From Pseudodesulfovibrio tunisiensis (lineage in GTDB: Bacteria > Desulfobacterota > Desulfovibrionia > Desulfovibrionales > Desulfovibrionaceae), in NCBI RefSeq assembly GCF_022809775.1, contig NZ_CP094380.1:558001-622000 (forward strand): DNA of 64,000 nt. The letters run 5' to 3'. The notes below the pieces were generated by a model that did not search any database, was not told where the DNA came from, and saw only the letters and a program-made list of their open reading frames with translations. Of the stretch, positions 16,971 through 26,309 are shown in pieces. The first letter of the stretch is position 1, and each line of letters begins with the position of its first letter. Made by a program: the position numbers and the translations under genes.

Positions 16971-17213
16971 ATGTTTTTTTGAAGAAAAAGTTTTTCAAGT
17001 TGAATAAGCTTGTTGAATTCTACAAGGTTGGGAATAATCGAAAAGCGTCAGCCCCGGTTGGGGAAGGGAGAACAGCGTTGAAGATTGAACACGCGTTCAG
17101 TTATAAATCGAAAGCCCGATTATAATAGCCTGCCAGAACTAAAGGCGGTGAAAGCGTATATAGGAAAAAGTTTATTCAATTCGATTGAGTAGTGACAACG
17201 GGGGGTTGCCATT

Positions 17214-19229
17214 ATGTTGAAAAACTTGAAGCTGGGCGTGAAGCTCGGACTTGGTTTCGGCGTGGTTCTCATGCTCACGGCCTTTGTCGCCATGATCGGT
17301 TTCAACGGCATGGTCAACGTGCAGGACAGGGTGGACAAGGCGGATGACGTCAACCGACTGGTCAGATACATCCTTGAAGCCAGAGTTCAGGAAAAGAACT
17401 ACATGCTGCGCAAGGACGAGGCCTCGGTGCTGGCCCATGCCGCAGCCTTGCAGAAGATCTATGATCAGGCCAACGACACTACCGGAAAATTCTCCGACAA
17501 ATTGAACAAGGATCAGATGGCCACGGTGAACGATTCCGTGCTTCGCTATCAGAAGGCGTTCGAAAAATACGTGACGCTGGAAGAAAGCAAGAACGGCGCC
17601 ATGGCGAACATGCGGCAGCAGGCCCGCACGACGCTGGAAACGATTGAGGCGTTGCGCGCGGACCAGAAGCAGCAGCTCAAGGAGTTGCAGGAGTCCGGTA
17701 CTGCAAGTCTGGCACAGATCAACGACAAGTTGCACAAGGCTGACGATGCCAACAGATTGATCAAGTGGTTTGTTGATTCCCGCAAGAACGAGAAGGAAGT
17801 GATCATTTCCGGCGAGGAGAAATACCTGAAGGCCAATGCCGAGGGAATCACCCAGGTCAAGAATCTGCTGGCGGACATGCGGACCCGTTTCAGGAACGAG
17901 AGAAATATTGCTCAGGTGGACAAGGCTTTGGCTGCCGTTAACGGCTATGAAAAGGAATTCGGCAATTTCTACGGCTTCATGCAGGCTCAGGCCCAGGATA
18001 CACAGATCATGCTGGCGGCTGCCCGGCAGGCGGACAAGGTGTGTCGCGAAGCGCGTGCGGACCAGAAGGGCAAGATGGTCAGCGAAATGACCACTGCCAA
18101 TGTGGTCAGCGGTTCCGGTGCCGGTGTTGCTCTCATGATCGGTTCGCTTGCCGCCATTCTGCTGACATTGGCCATCACGCGGCCCGTGCGGCAGGGCGTC
18201 ACGTTTGCCGAGAGCATGTCCACTGGTGATTTTACCAATGATTTGCAGATCACGCAGCGAGATGAGATCGGTGTGCTGGCAACGGCTCTGAACAGCATGG
18301 TGGGGCGGTTGCGTGATGTGGTGGCCGACGTGCGCAACGCCACGGATTATGTTGCCTCTGGCAGCGAACAGTTGGCCGCATCCGCACAGACCCTGTCTCA
18401 GGGGGCCACGGAGCAGGCCGCGTCCATCGAGGAAGTGTCCGCTTCCATGGAGCAGATGGCTTCCAACATCAAGCAGAACGCGGAAAATGCCCAGACCACC
18501 GAGGAAATAGCCAGTCAGGCCGCATCCGATGCCCGCGAGGGTGGGTCGGCTGTCGGACAGACCGTTGAAGCCATGAAGAATATCGCGGAAAAGATTTCCA
18601 TCATCGAGGAAATCGCGCGTCAGACCAATCTGCTTGCCCTGAACGCGGCAATCGAGGCTGCCCGGGCCGGTGAACACGGCAAGGGGTTTGCCGTTGTGGC
18701 GGCCGAGGTTCGCAAGCTGGCCGAACGTTCCGGCGAAGCTGCCGCGGAGATCAGTGAAATGTCGGTTTCCAGTGTCGGCGTGGCGGAAAAGGCCGGACAA
18801 CTGCTTGAAAAGCTGGTTCCGGACATTCAGCGCACTGCGGAGCTGGTTCAGGAGATCACGTCTTCCAGCATGGAACAGAATTCCGGCGTTGACCAGATCA
18901 ACAAGGCCATTGCCCAACTCGACACGGTGATCCAGCAGAATGCCTCGGCGTCCGAGGAAATGGCATCCACAAGCGAGGAACTGGCCGGACAGAGCCAGCA
19001 GCTTCAGGATACCATGTCCTTCTTCAAGGTGGATGGAACCGGCAGGCTTCCCTCCGAAAGCATCAGCCGTTTTACCGTAAAAAGTGCCGATCCAAGGGAA
19101 TTGCCTGCGGGCGAAGGGAATGGTAATGGGAACGGCAAGTCGCGGCAGGCCTCTTCCAAAACGGCGGTAGGTAACGGTGTGGACCTGGACATGCGCGCCA
19201 GCGACGATCCTGATTTTGAAAGATTCTAA
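17214..19229 (+). CDS. Methyl-accepting chemotaxis protein with a helical bimodular sensor
   Basis: A 671-residue transmembrane chemoreceptor: TM1 about residues 10-30, a periplasmic domain about 31-300, TM2 about 300-322, HAMP, then the signalling hairpin with [21 protein letters not shown] and [17 protein letters not shown]. The periplasmic part has two similar motifs ([20 protein letters not shown] and [20 protein letters not shown]), as in helical bimodular (HBM) sensors that bind small organic acids in known members. The ligand here is unknown. There is no C-terminal NWETF-type pentapeptide. GGGGG precedes ATG by nine bases. cheW follows after 71 bases. Confidence 0.93.
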   Translation: MLKNLKLGVKLGLGFGVVLMLTAFVAMIGFNGMVNVQDRVDKADDVNRLVRYILEARVQEKNYMLRKDEASVLAHAAALQKIYDQANDTTGKFSDKLNKDQMATVNDSVLRYQKAFEKYVTLEESKNGAMANMRQQARTTLETIEALRADQKQQLKELQESGTASLAQINDKLHKADDANRLIKWFVDSRKNEKEVIISGEEKYLKANAEGITQVKNLLADMRTRFRNERNIAQVDKALAAVNGYEKEFGNFYGFMQAQAQDTQIMLAAARQADKVCREARADQKGKMVSEMTTANVVSGSGAGVALMIGSLAAILLTLAITRPVRQGVTFAESMSTGDFTNDLQITQRDEIGVLATALNSMVGRLRDVVADVRNATDYVASGSEQLAASAQTLSQGATEQAASIEEVSASMEQMASNIKQNAENAQTTEEIASQAASDAREGGSAVGQTVEAMKNIAEKISIIEEIARQTNLLALNAAIEAARAGEHGKGFAVVAAEVRKLAERSGEAAAEISEMSVSSVGVAEKAGQLLEKLVPDIQRTAELVQEITSSSMEQNSGVDQINKAIAQLDTVIQQNASASEEMASTSEELAGQSQQLQDTMSFFKVDGTGRLPSESISRFTVKSADPRELPAGEGNGNGNGKSRQASSKTAVGNGVDLDMRASDDPDFERF

Positions 19230-19300
19230 TTGTTCTCACATGATTCGACATGCTAAAACTGAACCTGCCAGGAGTTGAGACCTGAAACAAGGGGCACGCC

Positions 19301-19846
19301 ATGAATGATGAAGCATTGAAGGATATCAACCAGTTTTTGACGTTTACGCTGGGCAAGGAGATTTTCGCCCTCGACATCGGTACGGTGCGCGAGGTGCTGG
19401 AACTCACGTCCATCACGAAAATTCCGCGTACACCGGAATTCATGCGCGGCGTGATCAATTTGCGCGGCCATGCAGTGCCGGTTGTGGACATGCGTCGCAA
19501 GCTGGGCATGTCTCAGGGTGAAGATACCGTGGATACGTGCATCATCATCGTGGAGATCGAGTTTGACGGCGAGTTCACCGTGATGGGTGCGCTGGTCGAC
19601 TCCGTGCGCGAGGTCTTCGAGATGGCGCCCGACGCCATTGAAGCGGCTCCCAAGATGGGCGCGGCCGTGAATGCCGAGTACATCAAGGGAATGGGACGCC
19701 AGAACGATCAGTTCATCATCATTCTTGATATCAGCAAGATCTTTTCCGCGGAAGAGCTCTCTGCGGTCAAGGAGATGGCTGGCGCTCAGGCTGCTGGCCC
19801 GGATGTCGCTCCCGAGGAAGTTGTTGCGGCTCCCGCTCCTGCCTAG
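19301..19846 (+). CDS. cheW: Chemotaxis coupling protein CheW
   Basis: A 181-residue CheW-domain protein (FLTFTLGKEIFALDIGTVREVLEL, RGVINLRGHAVPVVDMRRKL, GALVDSVREVFEM) linking chemoreceptors to CheA. It has an extra Ala/Pro/Glu-rich tail after about residue 155. It lies directly after the chemoreceptor gene, so the two probably work together. No CheA or CheY of the core cluster is present here. Confidence 0.93.
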   Translation: MNDEALKDINQFLTFTLGKEIFALDIGTVREVLELTSITKIPRTPEFMRGVINLRGHAVPVVDMRRKLGMSQGEDTVDTCIIIVEIEFDGEFTVMGALVDSVREVFEMAPDAIEAAPKMGAAVNAEYIKGMGRQNDQFIIILDISKIFSAEELSAVKEMAGAQAAGPDVAPEEVVAAPAPA

Positions 19847-19874
19847 GCACTTCTTCATATCGACGAAAAAACAG

Positions 19875-19904
19875 CGCCCCGGCCAGATGGTCGGGGCGTT
19901 TTTC
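19875..19904 (+). terminator. Intrinsic terminator after cheW
   Basis: CGCCCCGGCC (19875-19884) / GGTCGGGGCG (19889-19898), loop AGAT, followed by TTTTT. Confidence 0.88.
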
Positions 19905-19929
19905 TTTTTGCTGTCGATGCATGGTGAAA

Positions 19930-20652
19930 TCAGGCGTCTTCCCAATTCATCATTCTGTCCCACTGCACCTTGCCTTCGTTCTTTCTCTGCTTGCGCAGCA
20001 GAACATACAGGGCGCCGGCTCCCCCATGTTTAGGCTGGGCCGTGCAAAAGGCGAGGATGACCCGGCGGAGCGGTTCCTTGGTCAGCCATATCTGGGTCTC
20101 CCGCTTGAGGATGCTCTGGCCGCCGGGGGAGTTTCGGCCTCGGCCGGTGACGATGAGTACGCATCTGTGGTTCTGGAGATAGCTTTCCCGGAGAAAGAAG
20201 AGAAGGCTGTCCTGGGCCTGGTCCGAATTGAGTCCGTGCAGGTCGAGGTGCGCTTCCACGGACAGGCTTCCCGCCTTGAGGCGTTGGAAGGTCTTGATGT
20301 CCAGCCCGCGCACGTAGCCGTACATGAACTCGTCGGTGAACTCGATTTCGAATTCCACGTCGCCGTTCACGATGCGTTTCAGGGTGTTTCGACCTTCGGC
20401 CTCGGGATCGGAAGCCTGCGTCGGTTCCGGCGTGGCCAAAGGCGCAATCTGGCGGCCTGCTCCCTTGAGCGTGGAAACGCCGCGCATGGCGGCCATGAAC
20501 ATTTCCTCATCCTGATCCGGGGGGGCTTGCGGTGTTTCCGGCTCCTGTCTGGACGGTTTCTTCTTGTACGGAAGCGTATGGATGTCTTTTTCGTCCTTGC
20601 CGACCTTGAGTTTTCTGAGGTCGGAAAGGGAACGCATGTTTTTCTTTCCCAT
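19930..20652 (-). CDS. Smr-domain protein
   Basis: A 240-residue protein. The N-terminal 120 residues are basic and low in conserved motifs. The C-terminal Smr domain has LDLHGLNSDQA, CVLIVTGRGRNSPGG and KHGGAGALYVLL. Smr domains in MutS2 and stand-alone YdaL-type proteins are nucleases acting on nucleic-acid junctions or collided-ribosome mRNA; which applies here is unknown. Single gene, convergent with cheW and divergent from sufC. Confidence 0.85.
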   Translation of the reverse strand: MGKKNMRSLSDLRKLKVGKDEKDIHTLPYKKKPSRQEPETPQAPPDQDEEMFMAAMRGVSTLKGAGRQIAPLATPEPTQASDPEAEGRNTLKRIVNGDVEFEIEFTDEFMYGYVRGLDIKTFQRLKAGSLSVEAHLDLHGLNSDQAQDSLLFFLRESYLQNHRCVLIVTGRGRNSPGGQSILKRETQIWLTKEPLRRVILAFCTAQPKHGGAGALYVLLRKQRKNEGKVQWDRMMNWEDA

Positions 20653-20665
20653 GAGAGCGGCTCCA

Positions 20666-20693
20666 TTGTCGTTTTGTCTTTCCCACTGATAAT
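20666..20693 (+). promoter_or_regulatory. Possible promoter of sufC-sufB
   Basis: TTGTCG (20666-20671), 16-bp spacer, GATAAT (20688-20693). The following leader of about 125 bases contains short inverted repeats (for example CCCGGT 20717-20722 / ACCGGG 20743-20748). Confidence 0.45.
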
Positions 20694-20822
20694 GCCGATG
20701 GGCCTGTCAGGCAACACCCGGTTTCCATCTGGAGACTGTGTCACCGGGAAGGAACCACTGGACTTCCCTGCCGTGGTTCAGTAAGACCGCAATGCACTTT
20801 GTACCAAAGCGAGGAAAGTCTC

Positions 20823-21581
20823 ATGCTCAAGATTGAAGATCTTCACGTCAACATTGGCGACAAAGAGGTGCTCAAGGGCATCAATTTGCATATCAACGAA
20901 GGTGAAACCTTCATCCTCTTCGGCCCCAACGGTTCCGGCAAGACCTCCCTGCTCATGACTCTGATGGGATTTACCGGATACAATGTCACCAGGGGAAAAA
21001 TCCTTTTCAAGGGCGAGGACATTACCGAAGCCCCCATGTACGAGCGTGCGCGGCTTGGCGTCGGCATGTCCTTTCAGCGTCCCCCGACCATTCATGGCCT
21101 GAAGACCAGACATCTGGTACAGATGTGCGCTCGCAGCGGGGACCCGCAGGTCGAACGGCTTGCGGAAATGGTCAACATGAGCAGTTTTCTTGACCGAGAT
21201 ATCAATGCCGGTTTCTCCGGCGGCGAAATCAAGCGTTCCGAGCTGCTGCAACTCATGGCCCAGAGGCCCGATCTGGTTCTTTTCGACGAACCGGAATCCG
21301 GCGTGGACATGGAGAACATGCAGCTCGTGGGACATGTTGCCAGAAAGGTGCTGGACGGCTCCATGCACACGAGCCCGGATTTGAGCATGAAGGAGCGCAA
21401 GGCGCAGGCCAGAACCTCCGGGCTCATCATCACCCACACCGGATACATTCTCGATTACGTGAATGCGGACAGGGGACAGGTGCTGTATCAGGGACATCTG
21501 TGCTGCGAAGCCCGGCCCCGCGACATTCTGGACCACATTCGCGAGCACGGCTATCAGGAATGTGTGCGCTGCCTGCACTAA
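20823..21581 (+). CDS. sufC: Fe-S assembly ATPase SufC
   Basis: A 252-residue ABC-type ATPase without membrane segments: Walker A GPNGSGKTSLL, signature FSGGEIKRSELLQL in the SufC form, Walker B LVLFDEPESGVDM. SufC powers the SufB scaffold for Fe-S cluster assembly in the cytoplasm. ATG 20823 follows GAGGAAAG. sufB starts 22 bases downstream. Only sufC and sufB are present, with no sufD, S or E, which matches the minimal two-gene layout known in many anaerobes. Confidence 0.93.
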   Translation: MLKIEDLHVNIGDKEVLKGINLHINEGETFILFGPNGSGKTSLLMTLMGFTGYNVTRGKILFKGEDITEAPMYERARLGVGMSFQRPPTIHGLKTRHLVQMCARSGDPQVERLAEMVNMSSFLDRDINAGFSGGEIKRSELLQLMAQRPDLVLFDEPESGVDMENMQLVGHVARKVLDGSMHTSPDLSMKERKAQARTSGLIITHTGYILDYVNADRGQVLYQGHLCCEARPRDILDHIREHGYQECVRCLH

Positions 21582-21603
21582 CCTCCAGTTTGAGAGTAGA
21601 GAT

Positions 21604-22764
21604 ATGAGCAAGGTTGATCTTTCGGAATATCAGTTCAAGGGTGTGGAACAGGACGCCATCGCAGATCTGAACCAGTTGTCCGATGAGGACAAGGATCAGA
21701 TGCTCATGGCTGGAGTGGTGGCCGATGAGAGCATGCGTTCCGCTTCGTTTCTTCAGATGGACCATTCTCCGGTGCACTGTTCCTCGCATGACAGCGGCGT
21801 CGAAATCATGGACATCAAGGACGCGCTGGCCAGGTACGATGGGCTCAAGGATTACTACTGGACTCTGGTGGACAAGGACAAGGACGAGTTCACCCGTGCG
21901 GCCCATGACAATCTGCACGGCGGTTACTTCATTCGCGTCAAGGCCGGGGCAAAGATCAAGGATCCGATTCAGTCCTGTCTGCTGCTCAAGTCCGAAAATG
22001 TCGGACAGAACGTGCACAATCTCGTGATCGTGGAGGAAGAGGCCGAGGCGCATGTCATCACCGGCTGTTCCGTGGCCCACGGCACCAAGTCCGGTGCGCA
22101 TCTCGGCATCTCCGAATTCTTCGTGAAGAAGAATGCCTCTCTCACCTTTACCATGGTGCACAACTGGAGCGAGCAGGTCGCGGTGCGGCCCCGTTCGTCC
22201 GGTGTTGTGGAAGAGGGTGGCAAATTCCTTTCCAACTACGTGCTGCTCAAGCCCGTCCGCGATTTGCAGATGTATCCGACCATTCGCATGATCGGCCGCA
22301 ATTCCGTGGCCCGGTTCAATTCCGTGGTTGTCGCTCCCGAGGGATCGAATCTGGACATGGGCAACAGAGTGCTCATGGAAGCCCCGGACACCCGGTGCGA
22401 GATCATCGCCCGGACCATTTCCACTGGCGGCACCATCATCAACCGCGGTCACATCGGCGCCTACCACGTGCCCTCCAAGGGACATCTGGAATGTCAGGGC
22501 CTGATCCTCGGGGAAGGGCGCATCTGGGCCATTCCCGAGCTGGACGGCACCATCGAGGGCGTTGAGCTTTCGCACGAGGCCTCCGTGGGCAAGATTGCTC
22601 AGGAGGAAATCGAATACCTCATGGCTCGCGGACTGGACGAGGATGAAGCCACCTCCACCATTGTTCGCGGATTTCTCAACTGTGACATCATGGGGCTGCC
22701 GGATCGACTCCAGCGGGCCATCGACAAGCAGATCGAGGAGCTTCAGGCCAGCGGCGCCATGTAG
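21604..22764 (+). CDS. sufB: SufB/SufD-family Fe-S scaffold protein
   Basis: A 386-residue SufBD-family protein, shorter than the SufB of E. coli (about 495). The beta-helix core has GLILGEGRIWAIPELDGTIEGVELSHEASVGKI, the family's most conserved C-terminal motif. It would form the cluster scaffold with SufC. Cysteines include CSSHDSG, CLLLKSEN, CEIIARTI and CQGLILGE. The pair probably works in parallel with NifU/NifS (3840-5893). Confidence 0.92.
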   Translation: MSKVDLSEYQFKGVEQDAIADLNQLSDEDKDQMLMAGVVADESMRSASFLQMDHSPVHCSSHDSGVEIMDIKDALARYDGLKDYYWTLVDKDKDEFTRAAHDNLHGGYFIRVKAGAKIKDPIQSCLLLKSENVGQNVHNLVIVEEEAEAHVITGCSVAHGTKSGAHLGISEFFVKKNASLTFTMVHNWSEQVAVRPRSSGVVEEGGKFLSNYVLLKPVRDLQMYPTIRMIGRNSVARFNSVVVAPEGSNLDMGNRVLMEAPDTRCEIIARTISTGGTIINRGHIGAYHVPSKGHLECQGLILGEGRIWAIPELDGTIEGVELSHEASVGKIAQEEIEYLMARGLDEDEATSTIVRGFLNCDIMGLPDRLQRAIDKQIEELQASGAM

Positions 22765-22791
22765 CGCTTGGGCAAAATTGATCAAGCAGGA

Positions 22792-22821
22792 GGCGGCTTC
22801 CGAAAGGAAGTCGCCTTTTTT
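22792..22821 (+). terminator. Intrinsic terminator after sufB
   Basis: GGCGGCTTCC (22792-22801), loop GAAA, GGAAGTCGCC (22806-22815), one G-T pair, then TTTTTT. Confidence 0.9.
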
Positions 22822-22923
22822 CGTCGATTTTCACCGTGAAAAGGCGTGTCTCGGACTGAATGTCGCTGAAAGGCAAGGTTGTCGGGAGGTCGTATTGTGA
22901 AATAAAGAATTATTGTTGGGGTA

Positions 22924-22951
22924 TTGACACAAGCGAATTCTGGAGTACCAT
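22924..22951 (+). promoter_or_regulatory. Promoter of the small membrane protein gene
   Basis: TTGACA (22924-22929), 16-bp spacer, TACCAT (22946-22951), 25 bases before the ATG. Confidence 0.65.
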
Positions 22952-22976
22952 TCTGGGCTCGCAAGGAGAAAGCAGA

Positions 22977-23192
22977 ATGGAATCCGATATGTTGTTTACG
23001 ATGTTTGTGGGCATGTTCATTGTTGTAGCGATGATGATGACGGTGAAACACATGATTGTTGAGTGGCTCAACAATCACTCGTCGCGCACTGTAAAGAAAA
23101 TTTCTGCTTATTGTGAACGACATCCTCGACTTTTTGGTCGTCGTCACGATGAGTTTTATTGCTTTTTCCGAAAAAAGACTTTTGTAAAGTAG
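22977..23192 (+). CDS. Small single-helix membrane protein
   Basis: A 71-residue protein from ATG 22977, which has AAGGAGAAA upstream. One N-terminal hydrophobic stretch (MLFTMFVGMFIVVAMMMTV) is followed by a basic, aromatic-rich tail (RHPRLFGRRHDEFYCFFRKK). It has its own promoter and terminator and is AT-richer than its neighbours. Family unknown. Confidence 0.6.
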   Translation: MESDMLFTMFVGMFIVVAMMMTVKHMIVEWLNNHSSRTVKKISAYCERHPRLFGRRHDEFYCFFRKKTFVK

Positions 23193-23219
23193 CTTTTTCC
23201 GGACTCTGTGGATTGAAAG

Positions 23220-23252
23220 AGGCGGCGAGGGGAAAACCCGGGCCGCCTTTTT
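23220..23252 (+). terminator. Intrinsic terminator after the small membrane protein gene
   Basis: GGCGGC (23221-23226) / GCCGCC (23242-23247), with inner GGG/CCC pairs, then TTTTT. Confidence 0.8.
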
Positions 23253-23317
23253 CGTTTTTCAGGGCAAGGCAAGTCGTTCTTGTCCCTGATTCGGCTTTCA
23301 CGATTTCTTTGGAGATC

Positions 23318-23611
23318 ATGATGTTTGTTGTCATTCTGGAATACACGGACTCGCTGGAACGGATAGATGCCTTGCTGGATGAACATGTGGCCTATTTGCG
23401 GGAACAGTATGCCGCAGGCATGTTTCTGGCTTCCGGTCGTCAGGAGCCGCGTGTGGGCGGCGTGATTCTGGCTGCTGCGGAAAGTCGCGAGGCTTTGGAC
23501 AAGGTGCTGGCTCGCGATCCCTTTCAGCGTGAGAACGTGGCAAAGTATCAGGTCGTGGAGTTTCATCCCGGCATGACCGCTCAGGGGGTGGAGCAACTGT
23601 GGGAGGTTTGA
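23318..23611 (+). CDS. YciI-family protein
   Basis: A 97-residue ferredoxin-like-fold protein of the YCII superfamily (VVILEYTDSLERIDALLDEHVAYL, DPFQRENVAKYQVVEF). Start at ATG 23318 with GGAGA upstream; ATG 23321 is equally possible. Members include putative hydrolases/dehalogenases, but most have no known reaction. Convergent with the binding-protein gene that follows. Confidence 0.85.
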   Translation: MMFVVILEYTDSLERIDALLDEHVAYLREQYAAGMFLASGRQEPRVGGVILAAAESREALDKVLARDPFQRENVAKYQVVEFHPGMTAQGVEQLWEV

Positions 23612-23622
23612 CCTCGCCGGGG

Positions 23623-24654
23623 TCAATCCACGAACGTCGCGCGTTCCGCAATGGATTCCGGCAGGGTGATTTCCCATTTCTTCAGTCCGGATCGGCTGAA
23701 GACGAAACGCCCCTGTTCCGGAATGCGTGGCGGAATGCTTGAAATTGGCGTTCCTTTCAGAATCTGCCTTGCCATGTCTCCGGCTGTTTCGCCCTGAATG
23801 TGGCCGGTTTGCACCAGCCCTCCCAAGGTCTTGTCCTGTCCGATCGCGAAGTCCCAATAGGCGAACAGCGGGATCGGCGAGTGTTCGCCGGTCCAGTCGA
23901 GAACCATGTCTTCCGGAACATGATTCCCGGCAGCGTCCTTGATCGTATGGTACAGGGCGACTATCGCCGCGTCGTAGTCATCTTCTTTTGCCTCGAAGAC
24001 CGTCCTTCTCCATTCATGCCATTCCTCGATGAATCGCAAATCCACCGCGACCGGCGACAGCCCCATGAATGTCCTGTCGTTGAAGGCTTCTTCCACCAAT
24101 GCCCAAGATGTCGTGCTGTTATCGAAAAGAATGAGCAGACGTTTCAGTCGATCCCCGAGTATCTCCTGAAGGAAGATGATGGACCGTTTGAACAGGGGAC
24201 GCTCCAGTGCGCCCGTGGCGTAGTGGATGTCATTGAGATAGTTCCGCGGGTTGCCGTTGATTCCCAGATAGACGATGGGGGTGCCTGCTTCGCCTATGCG
24301 GTTGCCCAGACTTTTGAGCGCATTGTCGTCGCAGAGCACGACCAGTGACGGAGAGATGTCCCGGAAGGTTTGCCAGGCGGCTTCGATCTGTTTGAATTGA
24401 TTTTTGGGACTGAGTCGTTTGGAATCCAGATAAAAGGATTCGACCTGAGCCTGCTTGAGCAGTTCGCTGTACAAGGGGCCGCTGTATTCCCGGACCCATT
24501 CGTACTCCGGGTGGTAGCTGTGTATCACGAGCACGGTCTTGGGGGACGCGCTGTGCGCCGAGGGCGCACAGACTGCTTCGGCCAGCATTGCAGCCAGAAA
24601 AAGGACGAGGAAAACGAAGAGCCTTGTCTGATGCATATGCACACTACACGGCAT
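23623..24654 (-). CDS. Periplasmic ABC-type substrate-binding protein
   Basis: A 343-residue exported protein with a signal peptide (LFVFLVLFLAAMLAEAVCAPSA; start at 24654 or Met7 at 24636). The mature part begins KTVLVIHSYHPEYEWVREYS, as in the family of sugar- or amino-acid-type binding proteins often fused to sensor kinases, with DNSTTSWALVEEAFND and a GGLVQTGHIQGETAGDMA C-terminal motif. No permease, ATPase or kinase gene is beside it, so it could be an orphan sensor component. Confidence 0.75.
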   Translation of the reverse strand: MPCSVHMHQTRLFVFLVLFLAAMLAEAVCAPSAHSASPKTVLVIHSYHPEYEWVREYSGPLYSELLKQAQVESFYLDSKRLSPKNQFKQIEAAWQTFRDISPSLVVLCDDNALKSLGNRIGEAGTPIVYLGINGNPRNYLNDIHYATGALERPLFKRSIIFLQEILGDRLKRLLILFDNSTTSWALVEEAFNDRTFMGLSPVAVDLRFIEEWHEWRRTVFEAKEDDYDAAIVALYHTIKDAAGNHVPEDMVLDWTGEHSPIPLFAYWDFAIGQDKTLGGLVQTGHIQGETAGDMARQILKGTPISSIPPRIPEQGRFVFSRSGLKKWEITLPESIAERATFVD

Positions 24655-24687
24655 TCGGCTTCAATGGGCAAGTATATTCTGGCGTTG

Positions 24688-24716
24688 TTGAACTGTATCG
24701 AAGTCCGGGCTATGGT
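24688..24716 (+). promoter_or_regulatory. Promoter of the YdjM-like gene
   Basis: TTGAAC (24688-24693), 17-bp spacer, TATGGT (24711-24716), 39 bases before the ATG. Confidence 0.6.
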
Positions 24717-24755
24717 GCAGCAACACAATTCGCAAATGAGATTTCAGGAAGGATC

Positions 24756-25211
24756 ATGCCGGGATACAAGGGACATCTGGCCGGAGGGCTGGCTTTTTTC
24801 GTGATGGGATTCGTGGGGGCGCTGCTGCTCGGCTGGGCCATGCGCGATCCGCTCGTGTGGGCCGGGATTGCCGGATTCTGCCTGATGGGAGCGCTTTTCC
24901 CGGATGTGGACACGGATTCCAAGGGCCAGAATCTGTTTTATCTCGTGTTCGCGGCTGTCGATCTCGGACTGATTCTGCACAAGGATTACATGTGGGCAGC
25001 CTGGCTCGGTTTTTTCGCCATGCTTCCGGCCATCGGTTCGCATCGCGGCTGGACGCACACCTGGTGGGCCATGCTGCTTGTCCCCGTCCCTATCATGGCT
25101 GTTCCCGCAGCGGTTCTCGGTTTGCCCGAGGCCAAGGCGTTTCTTCCGTTCTATGCTGCTTTCGTGGTGGGATACTTTTCCCATCTGCTGCTGGATGGGG
25201 AATTCCGCTAG
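24756..25211 (+). CDS. YdjM-like membrane-bound metal-dependent hydrolase (DUF457)
   Basis: A 151-residue membrane protein with four or more hydrophobic segments. Metal-ligand-type residues are spaced as in the YdjM family: GYKGHLAGG, LFPDVDTDS, SHRGWTHTWW and SHLLLDG. ATG 24756 follows GGAAGGATC. The E. coli member is LexA-regulated; no LexA box is apparent here. Substrate unknown. Confidence 0.85.
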   Translation: MPGYKGHLAGGLAFFVMGFVGALLLGWAMRDPLVWAGIAGFCLMGALFPDVDTDSKGQNLFYLVFAAVDLGLILHKDYMWAAWLGFFAMLPAIGSHRGWTHTWWAMLLVPVPIMAVPAAVLGLPEAKAFLPFYAAFVVGYFSHLLLDGEFR

Positions 25212-25215
25212 GCTG

Positions 25216-26304
25216 CTAGAGCAGAGGTTCGAGAGCTGCGAACGCCTTGTCCAGAGTGAACCTGCGAACAACGCTTTCCCGACCCGCCTTGCCCATTTTG
25301 CGTCGCAGTTCCGGGCTGGCTATGAGCGCTTCGAGTTTGTCCGTCATGTCCTGAACCTCGCCGACTTTGGCAAGAAGCCCCGTGCTTCCGTCCGAGACAA
25401 CCTCGGGATTGGAGCTGACGGCAAAGGCGACCACGGGCTTCTGCGCTGCCATGGCCTCCACGAGCACATAGCCGAATCCTTCCCAGAGCGAAGTCAGGGC
25501 AAAAATGTCCACGGATTCGTGGAAGGCACGCATGTTGTCGACAAAGCCGAGAAATTCAACGCAATCGGTTACGTTCTTTTCCCGGGCATGCGCTTTCAGT
25601 TCCTGTTCAAGTTCGCCGGAACCGGCAATGAGCATGCGGAATGAATGGCCGCGTTGCTTGAGCTGGGCTGCGCAGTCGATGAGCAGTTTCTGTCCCTTCT
25701 GGGCCGTGAGTCGGGCTGCATTGCCGATGGTCACGACTCCTTCCCGGGCCGGACGAAGCGGAGTCGCATCCGCTGCGTCATAGGAATCCAGATCGAATCC
25801 GTTGTAGATGACGGAAGTGCGCTCCGGGGCAATGAGATTCGGATTCCGTTGCAGGGCGAGCCGTCTGGTTTCCTCGGAATTGCAGAGAAAGCGGGTCAGT
25901 ATCCTGCCGAACAGGAAGCGGTTGAGCGCCGTGTTGCGGATCGGCAGGGCGATGCCACGTCGATAGATGATGTTGGGCACACCTGCCAGCCTGGCTGCGA
26001 TGCCGCCGGACTTGAGGTCGCGGGGCAGGGCGAAGATCACGGTTTCGATGCGGTTGTCCCTGAAGAAGTGCCCGAGTTCAAGAATCTTGAGCGGATTCAG
26101 AAAGCTGAGATTGCCAGCGTCCGTGAGATGAAGCCGGATGTTTTCGGCCTGTGCGAGGCGTTGGGCAAGGTCGCCTTTGGCATGGGCCACGGCGTGAACC
26201 GCATAGCCGTTGTCCCGGGCCAGCAGGGAAAAGTCGTGGGCCCATTTTTCCCCGCCGCCCCAGGCCTTGTTCGTATTGAAGAAACAGATGCGCTTGCCGG
26301 GCAT
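25216..26304 (-). CDS. GT4-family glycosyltransferase
   Basis: A 362-residue GT-B-fold enzyme: N-terminal NTNKAWGGGEKWAHDF, C-terminal domain with TIGNAARLTAQKGQKLLIDC and the nucleotide-sugar binding E-x7-E region in FALTSLWEGFGYVLVEAMAAQKPVV. It adds a sugar to a lipid or polysaccharide acceptor that cannot be identified. It starts five bases after the end of the fused succinyl-CoA synthetase gene, so the two are co-transcribed though functionally unrelated as far as seen. Confidence 0.88.
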   Translation of the reverse strand: MPGKRICFFNTNKAWGGGEKWAHDFSLLARDNGYAVHAVAHAKGDLAQRLAQAENIRLHLTDAGNLSFLNPLKILELGHFFRDNRIETVIFALPRDLKSGGIAARLAGVPNIIYRRGIALPIRNTALNRFLFGRILTRFLCNSEETRRLALQRNPNLIAPERTSVIYNGFDLDSYDAADATPLRPAREGVVTIGNAARLTAQKGQKLLIDCAAQLKQRGHSFRMLIAGSGELEQELKAHAREKNVTDCVEFLGFVDNMRAFHESVDIFALTSLWEGFGYVLVEAMAAQKPVVAFAVSSNPEVVSDGSTGLLAKVGEVQDMTDKLEALIASPELRRKMGKAGRESVVRRFTLDKAFAALEPLL

Positions 26305-26309
26305 GAAAC

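Noticed and set aside
17100..17213. Sigma-28 promoter before the chemoreceptor
   Set aside because: TAAA and GCCCGATT fragments occur but not at the 15-base spacing required.
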